Below are positions 1-9,625 of a DNA stretch of 64,000 nt, piece by piece. Source of the DNA: Anabaena sphaerica FACHB-251 (GTDB taxonomy: Bacteria; Cyanobacteriota; Cyanobacteriia; Cyanobacteriales; Nostocaceae). Under the pieces are notes generated by a model. It was not told the origin of the DNA, did not search any database, and saw only the letters and a list, made by a program, of their open reading frames with translations. Each line of letters opens with the position of its first letter. Position 1 is the stretch's first letter. The translations under genes and the position numbers were made by a program. Location of the stretch: NCBI RefSeq assembly GCF_014696825.1, contig NZ_JACJQU010000008.1, positions 62,001 to 126,000 on the forward strand, read 5' to 3'.

Positions 1-647
1 TCTACCCACAACCAGAGGACGCTGAATCTTATGTCTCTCAAAATACTGGTCATCTACCCTTCATTTTCGCTTCCGTAGTTCCCGCTCAAACAGAAACGTG
101 GCAAAATTACCCAAATGCACAGTTAATTACCTTAGATCAAATACCCATAGCGGGAATGTATCCCACACTAGGCATTGATCGCGCTTTGGCTTTGTTTGGT
201 GCAGGAACAACTTGGGGATTTCCTATATTAATAATTGATGCCGGAACAGCATTAACTTTTACAGGTGCAGATGCAAACCAGCGTTTAGTAGGTGGGGCAA
301 TTTTACCAGGGTTGAGTTTACAACTTACCAGCTTAGGACAACAAACCGGACAATTACCATTATTAGAAATTAGCGAAATTAGCGAATTACCACCACGTTT
401 TGCTCTGGATACAAAGGAGGCTATTAAAAGTGGAATAATTTACACTTTATTAGCGGGAATTAAAGATTTTATTGATAATTGGTTATCGTTATTCCCTAAA
501 AGTAAAATCGCCATTACCGGAGGAAATAGTGATTTATTAAAAACCTATCTAAAAAAACATTTTCCAGAAATAGGAGAAAAGTTAATTTCCGAAAGAAATT
601 TGATTTTTTGGGGAATGAGAGAAGTATTCATGGTAAATAAGGAATAA
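1..647 (+). CDS. coaX: Type III pantothenate kinase, 5' end outside window
   Basis: This enzyme phosphorylates pantothenate in the first step of coenzyme A synthesis. The reading frame is open from base 3 of the window, so the N-terminus lies upstream. Before the first ATG at 156 the frame already encodes typical CoaX sequence ending in [18 protein letters not shown]. The visible part has the [11 protein letters not shown] block, the acidic ALTFTGAD region (usually DxGTALTxD; here [10 protein letters not shown]) and the glycine-rich [11 protein letters not shown] motif of the ASKHA-fold type III kinases. About 215 residues are visible of the family's usual 250 or so. A small gene follows 11 bases after the stop on the same strand. 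Family assignment is firm; activity is inferred. Confidence 0.9.
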   Translation, partial: YPQPEDAESYVSQNTGHLPFIFASVVPAQTETWQNYPNAQLITLDQIPIAGMYPTLGIDRALALFGAGTTWGFPILIIDAGTALTFTGADANQRLVGGAILPGLSLQLTSLGQQTGQLPLLEISEISELPPRFALDTKEAIKSGIIYTLLAGIKDFIDNWLSLFPKSKIAITGGNSDLLKTYLKKHFPEIGEKLISERNLIFWGMREVFMVNKE

Positions 648-658
648 AAATAATAAAT

Positions 659-877
659 ATGGATATTTTTGACTCATCTAAATTTAACCAAATATCTGAA
701 TCCAAGCTAGAAAACGATGATTCCTTAGAAAAATTAATCAAACTCGTAGATGAATGGATGGCTGATCAATCAGGATATGATAAAGAAACATACCCTCAAC
801 TTGAAGTAGCCTTAACACAAAATAATCTAGCAAAATATGGAAAAATAATTTCACATCTAAAATCTAATTTCCCATAG
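659..877 (+). CDS. Small hypothetical protein, 72 aa
   Basis: I do not recognise the family. The 72-residue product is acidic and looks helical. Its middle has a conserved-looking stretch, DEWMADQSGYDKETYP, of a kind seen in small uncharacterised bacterial proteins. There is no signal peptide or membrane segment. It starts 11 bases after coaX and is probably co-transcribed with it. Its stop codon abuts the stop of the convergent hydrolase gene. Codon use resembles the neighbours. It is probably a real gene, of unknown function. Confidence 0.55.
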   Translation: MDIFDSSKFNQISESKLENDDSLEKLIKLVDEWMADQSGYDKETYPQLEVALTQNNLAKYGKIISHLKSNFP

Positions 878-1696
878 CTAATTTTCTTTCACAAAATCCC
901 GAATATATCCAACCACAATCCCAGCACAAGATTCTGGTAAATTATTTTCCCCATGAGCAATAATTTTTAACTCAGCTTTAGGAATCATGCGAGCATAAGT
1001 ATTGCTCTTAGCCTGAGCATTTGCTGTATCTTGACCACCTTGTAAAATTAAACAAGGGACTTCTAGAGAGTACAAGCGATTGTTCAATAATTCTGCCTCA
1101 ATTTCAGGTTGTTTGCGGTTAAATAGTAACTGACAAGCAGTAGGATATTGTAACAATTTTTGTCGGAGTTGTAAATTTTCGGTAATTTTCTGCTCCCAAC
1201 CGATTAATTTAATCAAAGGAGTTAGTAAGCGTAATAGTTTAACTACTAGCGGTGAAAAGTTAACTAAACGCTGCATTTTGTGCCAATTTTGTTCTTCTTC
1301 TGCTACTTTTACACCTTCTGGTTCTAGGAGTGCCAAACCAGATACTTGCTCTGGATATTTTAGGGCATAACTGGCAGCAATCCAAGCCCCCAGAGAATCT
1401 CCTACTAAATAAATTTTTTCTAATTTCAAAGCTTGGAGTAACTCAGCTAAACACTCTACTTGTAAATTTATCGAATGATGTATATTAGGATTTTCTGATT
1501 CACTAAAACCCAATAAATCTGGTGCAAAGCAATGAAAATACTGAGAAAGTAAATTCATTATCGATACCCATTGGCTGCTATCATTCCAAGCGCCATGTAA
1601 TAATACTACTGGAGTCCCTTTACCAATTTCACGCCAAAACAATAGCCCTTGAGAAAGTTTTCTCCGGGAGTTACGAAATAGGGTATCCATCATCAT
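878..1696 (-). CDS. Alpha/beta-fold hydrolase
   Basis: A 272-residue protein with the alpha/beta-hydrolase fold. It shows the oxyanion-region motif VVLLHGAWND near residue 30, the nucleophile elbow GDSLGAW (Ser near residue 99), a late acidic residue after LILQGGQDTANA, and a candidate catalytic His in KIIAHGENN near the C-terminus. The substrate cannot be told from sequence; many cyanobacterial relatives are annotated only as hydrolases. Three consecutive ATG codons lie at the start (1688-1696), so the exact start is uncertain by two codons. The gene is convergent with the coaX pair. Downstream of its start lie heptamer repeats based on AAATCTA (about 1710-1785). Confidence 0.82.
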   Translation of the reverse strand: MMMDTLFRNSRRKLSQGLLFWREIGKGTPVVLLHGAWNDSSQWVSIMNLLSQYFHCFAPDLLGFSESENPNIHHSINLQVECLAELLQALKLEKIYLVGDSLGAWIAASYALKYPEQVSGLALLEPEGVKVAEEEQNWHKMQRLVNFSPLVVKLLRLLTPLIKLIGWEQKITENLQLRQKLLQYPTACQLLFNRKQPEIEAELLNNRLYSLEVPCLILQGGQDTANAQAKSNTYARMIPKAELKIIAHGENNLPESCAGIVVGYIRDFVKEN

Positions 1697-1911
1697 ATAT
1701 GGGTTAACAATTACAGATTTTAGATTTTAAACTATAGATTCTATACTAAATCTAAAATCTAAGATCTAAAATCTAAAATTTTTGTAAGCATTCAGCTATT
1801 AGCAATCAGCAGTCAGCTTTCTCACGCTTACGTCAAAAATTACTATTTGATGATCTAGTGATTTATGCAACATTCTAACTATTCTGACTCCTGAATTCTT
1901 ACAAATTTTTA

Positions 1912-2406
1912 TTATGCCAATGTTGTTAAACCATTTAAGTAGTCTTGTAATTGCCGATGGTGGTCATGAGACATCCGTGGTTGCGGAAGAGAACTAGGAG
2001 GAAAAGCTTGAATTTCTAGCACTTCTAAATTATCTTGAGGTTTCATTTCTCCTTGTACTTCAGCTTCAACCACAATACAAATTGAATGAATTCTTGGATC
2101 TCGATCTGGTGCGGAATAAACACCCACCAAACGCCGAATTTTCAACAATTCTAGTCCAGTTTCTTCCATTAATTCTCGACGGACTGCACTAGAAATATCC
2201 TCTCCCCAGTCCACCATACCACCAGGTAAAGACCAGCAACCATCATCGCTGCGTCGAATTAGGACAATTCGACCATCAGGTAAAATTGGAATAACGCTAG
2301 TACCAGTAATGGGATGGCGAAAAATAATACCCAATACTGTTTGCCCAACGTGCCATAAGCTACGTGTAGACTGGAGCAATGAAGTAAGAAAAGCAAGAAT
2401 ATTCAA
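1912..2406 (-). CDS. Nudix hydrolase
   Basis: A 164-residue Nudix protein. The Nudix box begins at GGMVDWGED and continues RRELMEETGLEL, matching G-x5-E-x7-R-E-x2-E-E-x-G with all metal-binding glutamates present. Such enzymes hydrolyse nucleoside diphosphates linked to another group; substrate is not predictable here. The frame opens with TTG at 2406 (an AAG-rich stretch precedes it), and no ATG lies before the conserved core, so TTG is the best start. A second Nudix gene at 23178 shares the SDPxRDPRxHxI segment after the box, so the two are related paralogues. Confidence 0.85.
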   Translation of the reverse strand: MNILAFLTSLLQSTRSLWHVGQTVLGIIFRHPITGTSVIPILPDGRIVLIRRSDDGCWSLPGGMVDWGEDISSAVRRELMEETGLELLKIRRLVGVYSAPDRDPRIHSICIVVEAEVQGEMKPQDNLEVLEIQAFPPSSLPQPRMSHDHHRQLQDYLNGLTTLA

Positions 2407-2932
2407 TCTTCAAATTTTTGTGTTGTACTTTATAATTGCCTAGCACTTAATAGAAATGTAACTAACAAAATATTAATTGTGTTTTGTTATATACAAATCC
2501 ATAGAGTGTTAGGGTTATTATTCTCATGCTGATCCTGAGAATCAGTCAATTTTAACATCTGCTGTCAGTAAGCGCATAGGATTTACCAATACAATGGATT
2601 TGTGAACTAATAAACCTGTGCTACCTTTTTAATATATTGCTGGTTTGAATTACTGACGAATTGTTTAAATAAATTAGTCTTTACATAGCCTCTGTTTTCT
2701 TATTGACATCAATAAACTATTTTTCATCCCCTGGTTGGATGATTTAATGAAAAAAGTCAGTGTCTGAGAAATGATGATAAATTTAGCTTGACATAGCCTG
2801 TTTAGATAGGTTATATTAGTATGCTGTTTCAGCTATAGCTATTTTCTGCACTAGGCTAAAAGTGTATCAATAACATCGGTAGCTGGATTTTGCCTAAGTG
2901 TAGCTTTTTTGTTGTTTATTCATGAGGTGAAT
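2407..2932. other. Gene-free stretch of 526 bases
   Basis: No convincing ORF or RNA gene is seen. The stretch is AT-rich and carries the promoter of the small basic protein gene near its right end. Short inverted segments around TCCTGAGAATCAG are present but form no recognised RNA fold. Confidence 0.5.
2788..2817 (+). promoter_or_regulatory. Sigma-70 type promoter of the small basic protein gene
   Basis: TTGACA at 2788-2793 and TATATT at 2812-2817 are separated by 18 bases, close to the consensus for the housekeeping sigma factor. Transcription would start near 2824, giving a leader of roughly 110 bases before the ATG at 2933. Seen directly in sequence; activity not tested. Confidence 0.55.
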
Positions 2933-3100
2933 ATGGCCAAGCGCCGTAACCCGAAAAAAGAAAAGGCGCTACGGAACCAGGCTTATGCCAGAAAGTTTCG
3001 TAAACGGACTACGACAGGAAGAATGCAAAGAAGGTTCCAACAAAGACCACCTAAGAGTGAAGAAGAAGAAACAGGAGCAGCAGTTGACGCAGCTGATTAA
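2933..3100 (+). CDS. Small very basic conserved protein, 55 aa
   Basis: The 55-residue product begins MAKRRNPKKEKALRNQ and is dominated by Lys and Arg in its first 45 residues, followed by an acidic tail (KSEEEETGAAVDAAD). A longer frame starting from TTG at 2909 exists, but the ATG at 2933 is preceded by GAGGTGA, which reads as a ribosome-binding site, so I chose 2933. The composition suggests binding to RNA or to the ribosome, but that is inference. It is followed by a strong hairpin. No family function is known to me. Confidence 0.7.
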   Translation: MAKRRNPKKEKALRNQAYARKFRKRTTTGRMQRRFQQRPPKSEEEETGAAVDAAD

Positions 3101-3144
3101 ATTAACTGTTTAAATATTTACTCTGGAATTAATTTGCCATGTTT

Positions 3145-3174
3145 GGGCGTACATTTATTTAGATTTGTACGCCC
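3145..3174. terminator. Rho-independent type hairpin
   Basis: GGGCGTACA at 3145-3153 pairs with TGTACGCCC at 3166-3174 around a 12-base AT-rich loop, followed by TTGCTT. It lies 45 bases after the small basic protein gene and can end its transcription. No long T-run follows. Confidence 0.55.
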
Positions 3175-3292
3175 TTGCTTATGGTTGAATATAGCAGGTG
3201 ACAGGTGAAATAGGGCGGTATTGGGGAGCCACTGCGTGGGACGGGTTTCCCTGTAGACCCCAATCATGCGTCAACAACTACTCAAGCATTAC

Positions 3293-4684
3293 TTAATACT
3301 CGGCGCGTATTTGAGTACGGGCAGCCACTATAGCTTGTTTAACCTGTGCAAAACCAGTACCACCGTAACTGTTACGGGCTGCAACCACTTGGCGGGGTGA
3401 TATTGCTTCATAAATATCCGCAGCAAAGGCTGGGTGTATTTGTTGCCACTCTTCTAGCTTTAAATCTTTGAGAAGTTTACCTGCGGCAATACTGGTTTTT
3501 ACTACTTTACCTACAAGGTTGTAGGCTTCTCGGAAGGGTACGCCCCTTGCTGCTAAGTAATCTGCGACATCGGTAGCATTAGAAAAATCTTCTGTAACTG
3601 CTTGCGCCAAGCGTTGATTGCGAAATTCTAAACCTTCCCGCAACAAAATTGTCATTGCTTCTAAACAGGCTTTAACAGTTTTAACGGTGTCAAATATGCC
3701 TTCTTTATCTTCTTGTAGGTCTTTGTTATATGCCAGGGGTAAGCCTTTCATAATCACTAACATAGCCTGGAGATGACCAAAAACACGCCCTGTTTTTCCA
3801 CGCACTAATTCTGGTACATCAGGGTTTTTCTTTTGGGGCATGATGCTGGAACCTGTGGCACAGCTATCTTTGAGGGTGACAAAGCGAAATTCTTCTGATG
3901 CCCAGAGGATCACTTCTTCTGAGAGACGACTGAGGTGAACCATAATCATGCTGGCTGCACAGAGGAATTCAATGGCAAAATCGCGATCGCTCACTCCATC
4001 TAAGCTATTAGCATAAATATTGTCAAAATGCAATAAGCTGGCTGTGTAATGTCGGTCAATGGGAAAAGTTGTTCCCGCTAAAGCACCACAACCCAAGGGA
4101 GAAATATTCACTCGTTTGTAAACATCTCCTAACCGTTCCCAGTCCCGTTGTGACATCTGAAAGTATGCCAAAAGGTGATGAGCTAAACTCAGAGGTTGGG
4201 CGCGTTGTAGGTGGGTATAGCCGGGAATCAGGGTTTCAACGTTTTTTTCAGCTATTTCGAGTAATACTGTTTGAAATTCCCGTAAATACTGGCGAATTTG
4301 TTGAATTTGGTCGCGCAGGTAGAGTCTGGTATCAGTGCCTACCTGATCATTACGAGAACGGGCAGTATGCAGCTTTTTACCGACATCACCGACCATTTCT
4401 GTGAGTCGCTTTTCTACGGCAAAATGTACATCTTCGGCATCAATACCAGGTTGAAATTGGCCTTGTCGGTATTCTTGGCGGATTTTTTCTAAACCTGTTA
4501 CTAGTTGCTCTCCTTCTTCTGGGGAAATAATTCCTGTGTGAGCCAGCATTTGGGCATGAGCTTGGGAACCAGTAATGTCATATTCTATGAGTTCAATGTC
4601 AAAACTGATACTAGCATTAAAACGAGCGATCGCTGGATGTAATGAGGTTTCAAACCGCTGGCTCCAAGTTGGTTTTTCGGTCAT
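3293..4684 (-). CDS. argH: Argininosuccinate lyase
   Basis: Cleaves argininosuccinate to arginine and fumarate in the last step of arginine synthesis. The 463-residue protein has the fumarase/aspartase superfamily signature [12 protein letters not shown] and the conserved blocks [12 protein letters not shown] and [10 protein letters not shown]. The frame is open to 4834, but the extra 50 residues are low-complexity and partly encoded by an AAATCTA-type repeat; the ATG at 4684 begins [11 protein letters not shown], the usual cyanobacterial ArgH N-terminus, so that start is chosen. Arginine made here is also a building block for cyanophycin, whose genes lie at 11-14.8 kb. argC is also in this window (58187-59245), unlinked. 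Confidence 0.96.
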   Translation of the reverse strand: MTEKPTWSQRFETSLHPAIARFNASISFDIELIEYDITGSQAHAQMLAHTGIISPEEGEQLVTGLEKIRQEYRQGQFQPGIDAEDVHFAVEKRLTEMVGDVGKKLHTARSRNDQVGTDTRLYLRDQIQQIRQYLREFQTVLLEIAEKNVETLIPGYTHLQRAQPLSLAHHLLAYFQMSQRDWERLGDVYKRVNISPLGCGALAGTTFPIDRHYTASLLHFDNIYANSLDGVSDRDFAIEFLCAASMIMVHLSRLSEEVILWASEEFRFVTLKDSCATGSSIMPQKKNPDVPELVRGKTGRVFGHLQAMLVIMKGLPLAYNKDLQEDKEGIFDTVKTVKACLEAMTILLREGLEFRNQRLAQAVTEDFSNATDVADYLAARGVPFREAYNLVGKVVKTSIAAGKLLKDLKLEEWQQIHPAFAADIYEAISPRQVVAARNSYGGTGFAQVKQAIVAARTQIRAEY

Positions 4685-4770
4685 AAATTTAGAAGGGAGA
4701 GGAAAGGACAAATTTGCTGATCTTAGATTTTGAATCAAAATCAATCCAAAATCTAAAATCCACAGTCCAT

Positions 4771-5013
4771 TTAACCGTAACTGGTTAAACCCTTCAACAT
4801 ATAGCCAATAATCATACCAATAAACAATGCCCAAATTTGACCTGTTTTGACAAAGTTATTCCAATTACGTTGGATCTGACCTAACAGGTCAGCATCTTTA
4901 ACGTTAGTGTAATCACCAACTAGGAAAAGATGAGTGTGATCACTTACTGGAAAGCTAATATGAAAGTGCAAGTTCCCCAAGAGCGAAAATACTGTATCAT
5001 TCAAATGTTCCAT
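4771..5013 (-). CDS. Small protein with C-terminal membrane segment, 80 aa
   Basis: An 80-residue protein of unknown function. The first 55 residues are soluble, and residues about 59-76 ([17 protein letters not shown]) form one likely transmembrane helix, so it is probably a C-tail-anchored protein. AGAGG lies 3-7 bases before the ATG at 5013 as a clear ribosome-binding site. It sits directly upstream of argH on the same strand with an 86-base gap and may be co-transcribed. Confidence 0.7.
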   Translation of the reverse strand: MEHLNDTVFSLLGNLHFHISFPVSDHTHLFLVGDYTNVKDADLLGQIQRNWNNFVKTGQIWALFIGMIIGYMLKGLTSYG

Positions 5014-5115
5014 AATCCTCTGACCAAAGGGCTAGTAAACTCTTCTCAAAAATTGCAGTAATTAATCTAATATCAAATAACCGCAATTATACACAGTCTT
5101 TACCTTATTAGCTTA

Positions 5116-5901
5116 TTAAGTTTGAGATGCCAAGCGCAATTTCTCTGAAGTTCGCAAAATTTGACCTGCTAAAACTGCTGCACCAAAGCCGTTATCAATA
5201 TTAACTACACCAATACCAGCAGCGCAAGAATTAAGCATTGTTAATAAAGGTGCTAAACCACCAAAGCTTGCACCATAACCGATACTGGTGGGAACAGCAA
5301 TTACAGGACAATCTGCTAAACCAGCAACCACACTCGGTAAAGCACCTTCCATCCCCGCTACTACAATCAATACCGATACGGAATTAATGAGGTGACGGTT
5401 ATCTAGTAAGCGATGAATACCCGCTACACCCACATCCCAGAGACGCTGAACCCGGAAACCATAAAGTTCAGCTGTAACTGCGGCTTCTTCTGCAACAGGT
5501 AAATCAGCCGTACCAGCGGAAAGAATACCAATTTCTCCAGGGAAGATGGGTTCAATCACAGGGGGTTTAATGGCACAAATTCGCGCTAATTCAAAGTATT
5601 GCAGACCTCTGACCTTTTTTTGCAGTGCCGCATAAACATCAAGGGAAATGCGCGTGGCCATGACTACAGAAGCACGCTGACGCATAACTTCCATAATTTG
5701 AGCAATTTGATCAGGTGTTTTACCAGGCCCCCAAATCACTTCTGGGAAACCGGTTCTTAAATGACGATGGTGGTCAATTTTAGCAAACTCACCTACAGAT
5801 TCATAAGCTAAGTCTTTAAGTGAGTCTAAAGCCATCTCTGGAGTTACTTTACCATTGGCAACAGCTTCTAAGAGCGATCGCAAAGCTTCAGGTTGAGTCA
5901 T
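5116..5901 (-). CDS. larB: LarB-type pyridinium-3,5-biscarboxylic acid mononucleotide synthase
   Basis: A 261-residue protein of the LarB family, which carboxylates and hydrolyses nicotinic acid adenine dinucleotide to start synthesis of the nickel-pincer cofactor. The N-terminal region contains FAKIDHHRHLRTGFPEVIWG, and the C-terminal part (about 120-250) is PurE-like, with GILSAGTADLPVAEEA, VVAGMEGALPSVVAGL and PTSIGYGASFGGLAPLL. Length fits the family (about 250). No larC or larE lies nearby, so the cofactor context is not shown here. The leader at 5902-5960 carries GATTTTGGATT repeats. Confidence 0.93.
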   Translation of the reverse strand: MTQPEALRSLLEAVANGKVTPEMALDSLKDLAYESVGEFAKIDHHRHLRTGFPEVIWGPGKTPDQIAQIMEVMRQRASVVMATRISLDVYAALQKKVRGLQYFELARICAIKPPVIEPIFPGEIGILSAGTADLPVAEEAAVTAELYGFRVQRLWDVGVAGIHRLLDNRHLINSVSVLIVVAGMEGALPSVVAGLADCPVIAVPTSIGYGASFGGLAPLLTMLNSCAAGIGVVNIDNGFGAAVLAGQILRTSEKLRLASQT

Positions 5902-6000
5902 CCGATTTTGGATTTTAGATTTTGGATTTTGGATTTTGGATGGATATTTTGGTAATAGGTAATAGGAAAAAATAAAATTGATTACCCAGTCCTCAGTCCC

Positions 6001-7788
6001 CTACTTTGTGATTTTAATTTCATGAATGTTCCAGAAAGGACCACCTAAAGCAGAAAATTTAATCCCTTCAAAACGATTTCGCACCGCTGAGAGAGAATAG
6101 GAGTTTACTAAATAAATAAATGGTAAATTATCCTGTGTTAATCGTTGACTTTCCGCGTAAATTTCCTTAACCTTTTCTTCATTAAATTCTTGTGCGCCTT
6201 GAATATAAAGTTGGTGTATCTTTGCTTCCCAAGGTGCAACTTCCCACGCTTCTATTGGCTTTTGTCCTGGTTGGGGTTTTTGATTAAACATATGTAACCC
6301 ACCTTCAGGAGACCAGACATTAGCTCCATCATTGGGTTCTAAACCACCGGTCAAACCTAGCAAAGATGCTTCCCAATCTAAAGTATTAGATAGCTTATCT
6401 AAAAAAGTATTCCATGCTAAAGGCGTGAAATCAACTTGAATACCAATTTTGCTCAAATCTTGTTTAATTTGTGAACCCATTGCTTCACGAATTTTGTTAC
6501 CTGCATTGGTAAGTAAAGCAAACCTAACACGGTTTCCTTGAGCATCTTCTAGTTGATTTTGAGAATTGTATTTGAACCCTGCTTCGAGTAGTAATTTTTT
6601 GGCTTTTTCTGGATTGTAGTTGTAAACTTTTAAACCTTTCTCAGGTGATAAATAATAAGGACTTTGAACAGAAATTGGTGAATCTTGAGTTTGTCCCAAA
6701 CCACGAAAAGTATTATTAATCATGGTTTTTCTATCAATTGCATAAGCTATAGCTTGGCGGAATTCTGGATTATTAAACCAACGCGATTTAATTGGATCTA
6801 CAAGAGATTTACCATTTCTTTTACCTTTATTTAAATTGAAAACTACAAAACTTGTACTAGAAGATGGTCCACCATTATAAATTTTGAAATTACCTTGTTT
6901 TTCTTGTGTTTTCAGCAAAGAAAAATAATCAGGTGTCACACCTACAGAGTCTAAACCACCAGAGCGAAATTGCAACAAAGAAGTATCTGTTGATTCAACA
7001 ATTTGCCAAACAATTCTTTCAATATAAGGTTGGGGTTTACCTTGAGCATCTTTACGCCAATAATAGGGGTTACGGCGGAAAATTATCCGTTGACTTGTAT
7101 CGTAACGTTCTAGTTTATAAGGTCCATTGACAATAATTTGCTCAGGTGGAGTATCCACACCCCACATTGTTAGAAACTTCGGTTTCCCATCTTGGTCTTT
7201 CGTTTTCACCGATTCTCGTAACGCATGAGCAGGTAAAATTGCAGCACCAGCATTTTGTAAGAAAGGCCTAAAAGGTTCTGGTACGCTAAATTCTACCCGT
7301 CTACTATCGACTTTTGTCACAGTAGGAAGTTTGCGATCTTTACCAATCCTCAAAATATCTCTTAGGTCAGTGGGTATTTCTTCATTGAGATAAATATCGT
7401 TATAGGTAAATACTACATCATCTACCGTCAATGGCTTACCATCAGACCATTTTAAGTTCTCGCGAAGAGTGAAGGTAATCTTGAATTTATCCTCAGAAAC
7501 TTCCCATGATTCTGCTAAATTTGGCTCAAGTTTACCGGTAAGAGGATTTTGGTTAATTAATCCTTCGTAAGTATAACCAAAAATATTGGGTGATTCGGAA
7601 CTAAGAGCATAGTTAAAGGTTTTGGGATCGCTAAGAATACTAGTTACTAATTGCGGTACTTGCTGACTTGCACTACTTTTGAAATTATTGGGGTTGCAAG
7701 CAGTAATTGATATTGCTGTAAATGACAGGATAGTGATGAGTAATAAAAGGCGTTTTGTGTGATTGATAATGTTTTTATTGAATTTCAT
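6001..7788 (-). CDS. ABC transporter substrate-binding lipoprotein, peptide/nickel type
   Basis: A 595-residue family-5 extracellular solute-binding protein of the oligopeptide/nickel group. The N-terminus has a basic region, a hydrophobic stretch (LLLLITILSFTAISITAC) and a lipobox with Cys31, so it should be a lipoprotein in the periplasm. Family blocks include the early NLAESWEVSEDKFKITFTLR and WSDGKPLTVDDVVFTYND, and later FRQAIAYAIDR. I chose the ATG at 7788 rather than the frame opening at 7827 because it puts the signal peptide at the N-terminus and avoids overlap with the upstream PIN gene. No permease or ATPase gene is adjacent, so its partners are elsewhere. Confidence 0.9.
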   Translation of the reverse strand: MKFNKNIINHTKRLLLLITILSFTAISITACNPNNFKSSASQQVPQLVTSILSDPKTFNYALSSESPNIFGYTYEGLINQNPLTGKLEPNLAESWEVSEDKFKITFTLRENLKWSDGKPLTVDDVVFTYNDIYLNEEIPTDLRDILRIGKDRKLPTVTKVDSRRVEFSVPEPFRPFLQNAGAAILPAHALRESVKTKDQDGKPKFLTMWGVDTPPEQIIVNGPYKLERYDTSQRIIFRRNPYYWRKDAQGKPQPYIERIVWQIVESTDTSLLQFRSGGLDSVGVTPDYFSLLKTQEKQGNFKIYNGGPSSSTSFVVFNLNKGKRNGKSLVDPIKSRWFNNPEFRQAIAYAIDRKTMINNTFRGLGQTQDSPISVQSPYYLSPEKGLKVYNYNPEKAKKLLLEAGFKYNSQNQLEDAQGNRVRFALLTNAGNKIREAMGSQIKQDLSKIGIQVDFTPLAWNTFLDKLSNTLDWEASLLGLTGGLEPNDGANVWSPEGGLHMFNQKPQPGQKPIEAWEVAPWEAKIHQLYIQGAQEFNEEKVKEIYAESQRLTQDNLPFIYLVNSYSLSAVRNRFEGIKFSALGGPFWNIHEIKITK

Positions 7789-7813
7789 ATTTTCCCAAAA
7801 TAATAAATAGTAT

Positions 7814-8443
7814 TTAGTTTGATTCACTAGAGTTAAACCAGTCGAGAAAATGCTGTGTCATTGTAAAATATCTGATTCCAGCACTGCGTAAAGCATCTTT
7901 GACTTCAGGTTCATTAAAGTCTTTGGTGTTATTGCTGATAAAAGCCTTTTCTTCTTCAGGATGTAAATTAGCTTGTTCCAGTATACATTGCAAAATTAAG
8001 TTATCCATAATATCATTTTTGATCAGTAAAACTTCCATTTCCGTCAAAAATGCTTGACAGATATTATGCAGTGTATAGTCACTTACGTGTATTATTTGCG
8101 CGTTAGTATTTATCTTATCAATGGCATCAAGAAGGCGGGATTTAATATCATTCATCAAGGACATATTATCAATACGGGCTTGCTCTAAACTTCTCAAAAA
8201 AGATTGAGCATAATTAGAACTTTTATCTCGTCCTAACTCTCGGATTTTTTTACCCATTTCCTCCTGGAAATGTAATCCATATTTTTCTTCTATTCTGTAT
8301 GTAGAAACTGCTTCAATATAACAAATATTTGGTATAAATATGCGGACAGACTGAGGCGGATTATACAGTAAATTTGCTGCTTGTGAATCCTGTCCTTTAG
8401 CAATAGCCATTAAAAAGTTAGTTTCAATATAAAGTATCAGCAC
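7814..8443 (-). CDS. PIN-like domain protein, 209 aa
   Basis: The product begins LILYIETNFLMAIAKGQ, matching the first strand and acidic residue of PIN nucleases, though with Glu where Asp is most common. Further acidic candidates occur in ICYIEAVSTY (about residue 43), NDIMDNLIL (about 145) and NNTKDF (about 173), in the order expected for a PIN fold, and the end resembles the long PIN-like proteins (DUF4935-type) rather than short VapC toxins. The start codon is GTG at 8443. It lies 11 bases after the next gene upstream on the same strand, so the two form a pair. RNase activity is inference. Confidence 0.65.
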   Translation of the reverse strand: MLILYIETNFLMAIAKGQDSQAANLLYNPPQSVRIFIPNICYIEAVSTYRIEEKYGLHFQEEMGKKIRELGRDKSSNYAQSFLRSLEQARIDNMSLMNDIKSRLLDAIDKINTNAQIIHVSDYTLHNICQAFLTEMEVLLIKNDIMDNLILQCILEQANLHPEEEKAFISNNTKDFNEPEVKDALRSAGIRYFTMTQHFLDWFNSSESN

Positions 8444-8454
8444 CTGAGTTGTAC

Positions 8455-9039
8455 CTAATAATCATTGTGTGAATAAGTATCTCCGCCTTCTATTTTTGAT
8501 AATAAACCAATTTCGTCTAATTCTTGCGATGCTGGTGGTGTATCTAATTTCCAATGGTAAGCTAAATCTCTTAGCCAAGCTTCAATTAGTGTTTTTAAAT
8601 ATAAATTTAAAATTTTTTTATGGCTAAATTCGGGATCGTAATATTTCAGGATGTTCTCTGTGTTCAGTAAAATAACAGATTCCATAGAATTGTCATTATA
8701 AAATTTAATAACTTCTACATTTACTAGATTAACCAGCATGATAAAACAAAATATTTTTTTCCTTTGTGGTGGCATTGATAATATATTAGGAATAGGGATA
8801 TGTAAATCCTCTAGTTCTAATTGTGAAATAAACTGCTGTTTTATATCTTCTATTTGTATAGAAACAGCTTTTATTTTTACCAATAAAACAACATTCCCAT
8901 TTTTATCTACAACAATAACATCAGCATGATTATTAGCCTTAAAACTGAGTTTCGCTAATCCTGTGTATAATGTTTTCCAAATTCCTGATGTTATATCCTC
9001 TATTCCTTGATTTATTTTCTCTGAACTAAACATTGTCAT
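8455..9039 (-). CDS. PD-(D/E)xK-like hypothetical protein, 194 aa
   Basis: I recognise no named family. Residues about 39-58 read ADVIVVDKNGNVVLLVKIKA, the beta-strand pattern of restriction-type nucleases (D, then ExK on the next strand). Here the expected Glu is Lys (VKIKA rather than VEIKA), so catalysis may be lost. The rest is mixed helix and strand without membrane segments. It is transcribed just ahead of the PIN-like gene, with an 11-base gap, which suggests a two-gene functional unit such as a toxin-antitoxin or defence pair. That role is inference only. ATG at 9039 with a second ATG two codons later. Confidence 0.5.
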   Translation of the reverse strand: MTMFSSEKINQGIEDITSGIWKTLYTGLAKLSFKANNHADVIVVDKNGNVVLLVKIKAVSIQIEDIKQQFISQLELEDLHIPIPNILSMPPQRKKIFCFIMLVNLVNVEVIKFYNDNSMESVILLNTENILKYYDPEFSHKKILNLYLKTLIEAWLRDLAYHWKLDTPPASQELDEIGLLSKIEGGDTYSHNDY

Positions 9040-9056
9040 ACCCTTCCATTAATAAA

Positions 9057-9539
9057 TCAATCATCTGCCACTAACAAAACGACAGCATAAGCACAAATAC
9101 CTTCTTCTCTGCCAGTTGGTCCCAATTTTTCATTAGTAGTAGCTTTGACACCAACTTGATTAGGTTCTAATTGTAAAACTGCTGCTAATTTCTCCCGCAT
9201 TGAATTAATATGAGGTTTTAATTTCGGACGTTCTGCAACAACGACAGAATCAATATTTCCTATTTTCCAACCTTGTTGAAGAATCAACTGATGTACCTGT
9301 TTTAATAGTACAAGACTATCAGCCCCTTTCCATTGGGGATCGCTGGGGGGGAAATAATGGCCAATGTCCCCTAAGGATAATGCTCCCAGCATAGCGTCCA
9401 TAATCGCGTGAGTAAGGACATCAGCATCACTATGTCCTAACAAACCTAGTTCATGAGGAATGTGAACACCGCCTAAAATTAAAGGGCGATCGCTCACCAA
9501 TCGGTGAATATCGTAGCCGTTACCAATTCTGATGTTCAT
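9057..9539 (-). CDS. ispF: 2-C-methyl-D-erythritol 2,4-cyclodiphosphate synthase
   Basis: Forms the cyclic diphosphate intermediate of the MEP isoprenoid pathway, which in cyanobacteria feeds carotenoid, phytol and quinone synthesis. The 160-residue length is standard. Motifs include GNGYDIHRL (Asp and His metal ligands near 9-12), [16 protein letters not shown] with the third ligand His, [13 protein letters not shown], and [17 protein letters not shown] close to the C-terminus. trmD lies 36 bases upstream on the same strand, separated by a heptamer repeat tract. Confidence 0.96.
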   Translation of the reverse strand: MNIRIGNGYDIHRLVSDRPLILGGVHIPHELGLLGHSDADVLTHAIMDAMLGALSLGDIGHYFPPSDPQWKGADSLVLLKQVHQLILQQGWKIGNIDSVVVAERPKLKPHINSMREKLAAVLQLEPNQVGVKATTNEKLGPTGREEGICAYAVVLLVADD

Positions 9540-9569
9540 AGTTATTTGTCAGTTGTAAAAGAATATTTT

Positions 9570-9625
9570 TCTCCCCTACTCCCCTGCTCCCCTGCTCCCC
9601 TGCTCCCCTGCTCCCTGTTCCCTCT
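9570..9625. repeat. Short tandem repeat tract, CTCCCCTG units
   Basis: Consecutive copies of a CTCCCCTG/CTCCCTG unit occupy about 55 bases between ispF and trmD and run into the 3' end of trmD. Such heptamer-like tracts are typical of heterocystous cyanobacteria. Confidence 0.8.
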
